Positions 63,051-64,000 of a stretch of DNA of 64,000 bases are shown here, in pieces. Every line of letters starts with the position of its first letter. Position 1 is the first letter of the stretch. The stretch comes from Phaseolus vulgaris (lineage: Eukaryota; Streptophyta; Magnoliopsida; Fabales; Fabaceae), in assembly GCF_000499845.2 (NCBI RefSeq), contig NC_023754.2, positions 19,904,111 through 19,968,110 of the forward strand, read 5' to 3'. The translations under genes were made by a program, and so were the position numbers. The notes beneath the pieces are model-generated. The model saw only the letters and a program-made list of their open reading frames with translations, did not search any database and was not told where the DNA came from.

Positions 63051-63406
63051 AGTTAGCTTGAAGAGTGTGTTGTGCCTATGCCTGCCTTGTAGTTTTTTTA
63101 ATATATAATTTGGGCACTGTGTACGTTTGATTGAGTCAAACCAGTTATCTATCAGATTCAGTTGTTAATTTGATCCGAGGCAAAATTCTAGACACGATTA
63201 TCTATGTAAGTCTGGTACACTTTGTTTTCTGAATCATGAATTATATTTATCTTCTCTACAATTTGTTCTAACCATGTTTTCTTGATTTTTTGTTCTCTGT
63301 CCAAGTTCAAATTATGCCTATCTCCCAAAAAATGATGAGAGAACGAGACATATTTGCTATACCTGTCAAAAGCTACAGCTCTTCCTCACAGTATGCCTTC
63401 GAAGAC
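63051..63406. other. GAD 3' flank
   Basis: Probable 3' UTR and terminator region of GAD up to the edge of the copia LTR. Nothing else seen. Confidence 0.5.
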
Positions 63407-63661
63407 TGAAAGAATATTTTCTGTTTTATTCAATCTGTCCTTCATCTATAGCAATGATACATATATATAACCATAGCATTAGAACAGTACAGAATCGTAC
63501 AGATTCTTTTTCTAACATAACATCTGTAATTAAGACTAATTATAGACCCATTAATAGTGATTATATTCCTATAATTAAGTCTAATTATAGACTCATTAAT
63601 AGTGATTATATTCCTGTAATTAAGTCTAATTAAGTCTAATAATGATTTTGTCCGGTAATAT
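63407..63661 (-). repeat. 3' LTR of a Ty1/copia-type element
   Basis: On the minus strand it follows a polypurine tract (ACTTGAGGGG near 63662-63671) and runs from TATTACCGGAC to ...ATTCTTTCA near 63407. A 45-bp tandem repeat (TAATTAAG...ATAGTGATTATATTCC) lies inside at about 63526-63635. The expected TG at the LTR start seems changed to TA. Confidence 0.6.
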
Positions 63662-64000
63662 CCCCTCAAGTTGGAGCATGTAAGTTTTGAATGCCCAACT
63701 TGATCAAGATGGCTCCAAACTTTTTAGCACCGAGAGCTTTGGTGAAAAGCTAGTTGTGTATGTGTGGGCACATATGGAAGAAGGCGTTTGTGAATGATTT
63801 CATCTCGAACAAGGTGGTAGTCAACTTCAATGTGTTTGGTGCGTTCGTGGAAGACCGGGTTTTTAGCAATGTGAAGTGCTGCTTGACTATCACAATAAAG
63901 ACGAATTGGGTCAGGATGAGGAACATGTAGAGAAGCGAGAATGTCTTTAATCCACTTCAATTCTCGGGTGGTCTTAGCCATTGATCGATATTCAGCCTCA
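63662..64000 (-). mobile_element. Ty1/copia retrotransposon, 3' end of pol (RNase H), cut by window edge
   Basis: The minus strand from the right edge to about 63745 encodes the copia RNase H end: [50 protein letters not shown] and [10 protein letters not shown]. The frame then slips: the expected ADIFTKAL becomes AFHQSSRC and a stop, while FTKALGAK remains in the next frame, consistent with a 5-nt deletion. The element continues beyond 64000, opposite in direction to GAD, and inserted ~350 bp past its stop codon. Inactive at least at this end. Confidence 0.85.

Overview
The window is nuclear DNA of a flowering plant. Genes carry many introns with GT-AG borders, spacers are very AT-rich, and the repeats are plant types: L1-type LINEs, Ty1/copia, Helitron and MITE. 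The protein families (sucrose synthase, calmodulin-regulated glutamate decarboxylase, phi-class GST, membrane-anchored NAC factor, P-type PPR) are those of eudicots. The overall look, including a dispersed repeat near 11 kb, suggests a papilionoid legume such as the bean/cowpea group; that last step is inference. No bacterial or organellar operon structure is present.

Layout from left to right. 0-2.5 kb: AT-rich spacer with three G-boxes spaced exactly 20 bp apart. 2.5-6.9 kb (+): six-exon NAC transcription factor with hydrophobic C-terminal segments. 7-11.4 kb: spacer with two dispersed repeats. 11.5-12.7 kb (-): broken SWIB/Plus-3 gene with an internal 244-bp tandem duplication. 13.9-15.8 kb (-): intronless mitochondrial-type PPR gene. 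16-19.4 kb: extremely AT-rich DNA with a 48-bp minisatellite. 19.5-26.3 kb (+): eleven-exon gene for a secreted conserved plant protein of unknown function, including a 14-nt microexon. 28.1-33.0 kb: nested mobile DNA, with a decayed LINE interrupted by a CACTA-like foldback element and followed by a 2.5-kb non-autonomous Helitron carrying fragments of a WRKY gene and of a second gene. 34.5-38.8 kb (-): thirteen-exon sucrose synthase. 40.3-42.5 kb (+): a Pol II-type promoter followed by seven related box C/D snoRNA copies, three of them on perfect-looking 222-bp repeats. 43.5-45.3 kb (-): three-exon phi-class GST. 45.5-53.4 kb: spacer with a tail-to-tail pair of LINE 3' ends. 53.4-55.7 kb (+): a better-preserved LINE 3' half. 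56.7-63.05 kb (+): seven-exon glutamate decarboxylase with a GC-AG first intron and a 3.7-kb second intron. 63.4 kb to the right edge (-): 3' end of a Ty1/copia element.

The protein genes are unrelated in function and do not form a cluster. Sucrose synthase (sucrose cleavage), GAD (GABA shunt) and GST are ordinary metabolic genes. The most informative non-protein structures are the tandem snoRNA locus and the Helitron with captured gene fragments. I did not find a convincing entirely new system; the snoRNA array, the Helitron, the microexon and the three-member dispersed repeat family are the best leads. All exon borders were set by eye from splice consensus, frame continuity and family knowledge.
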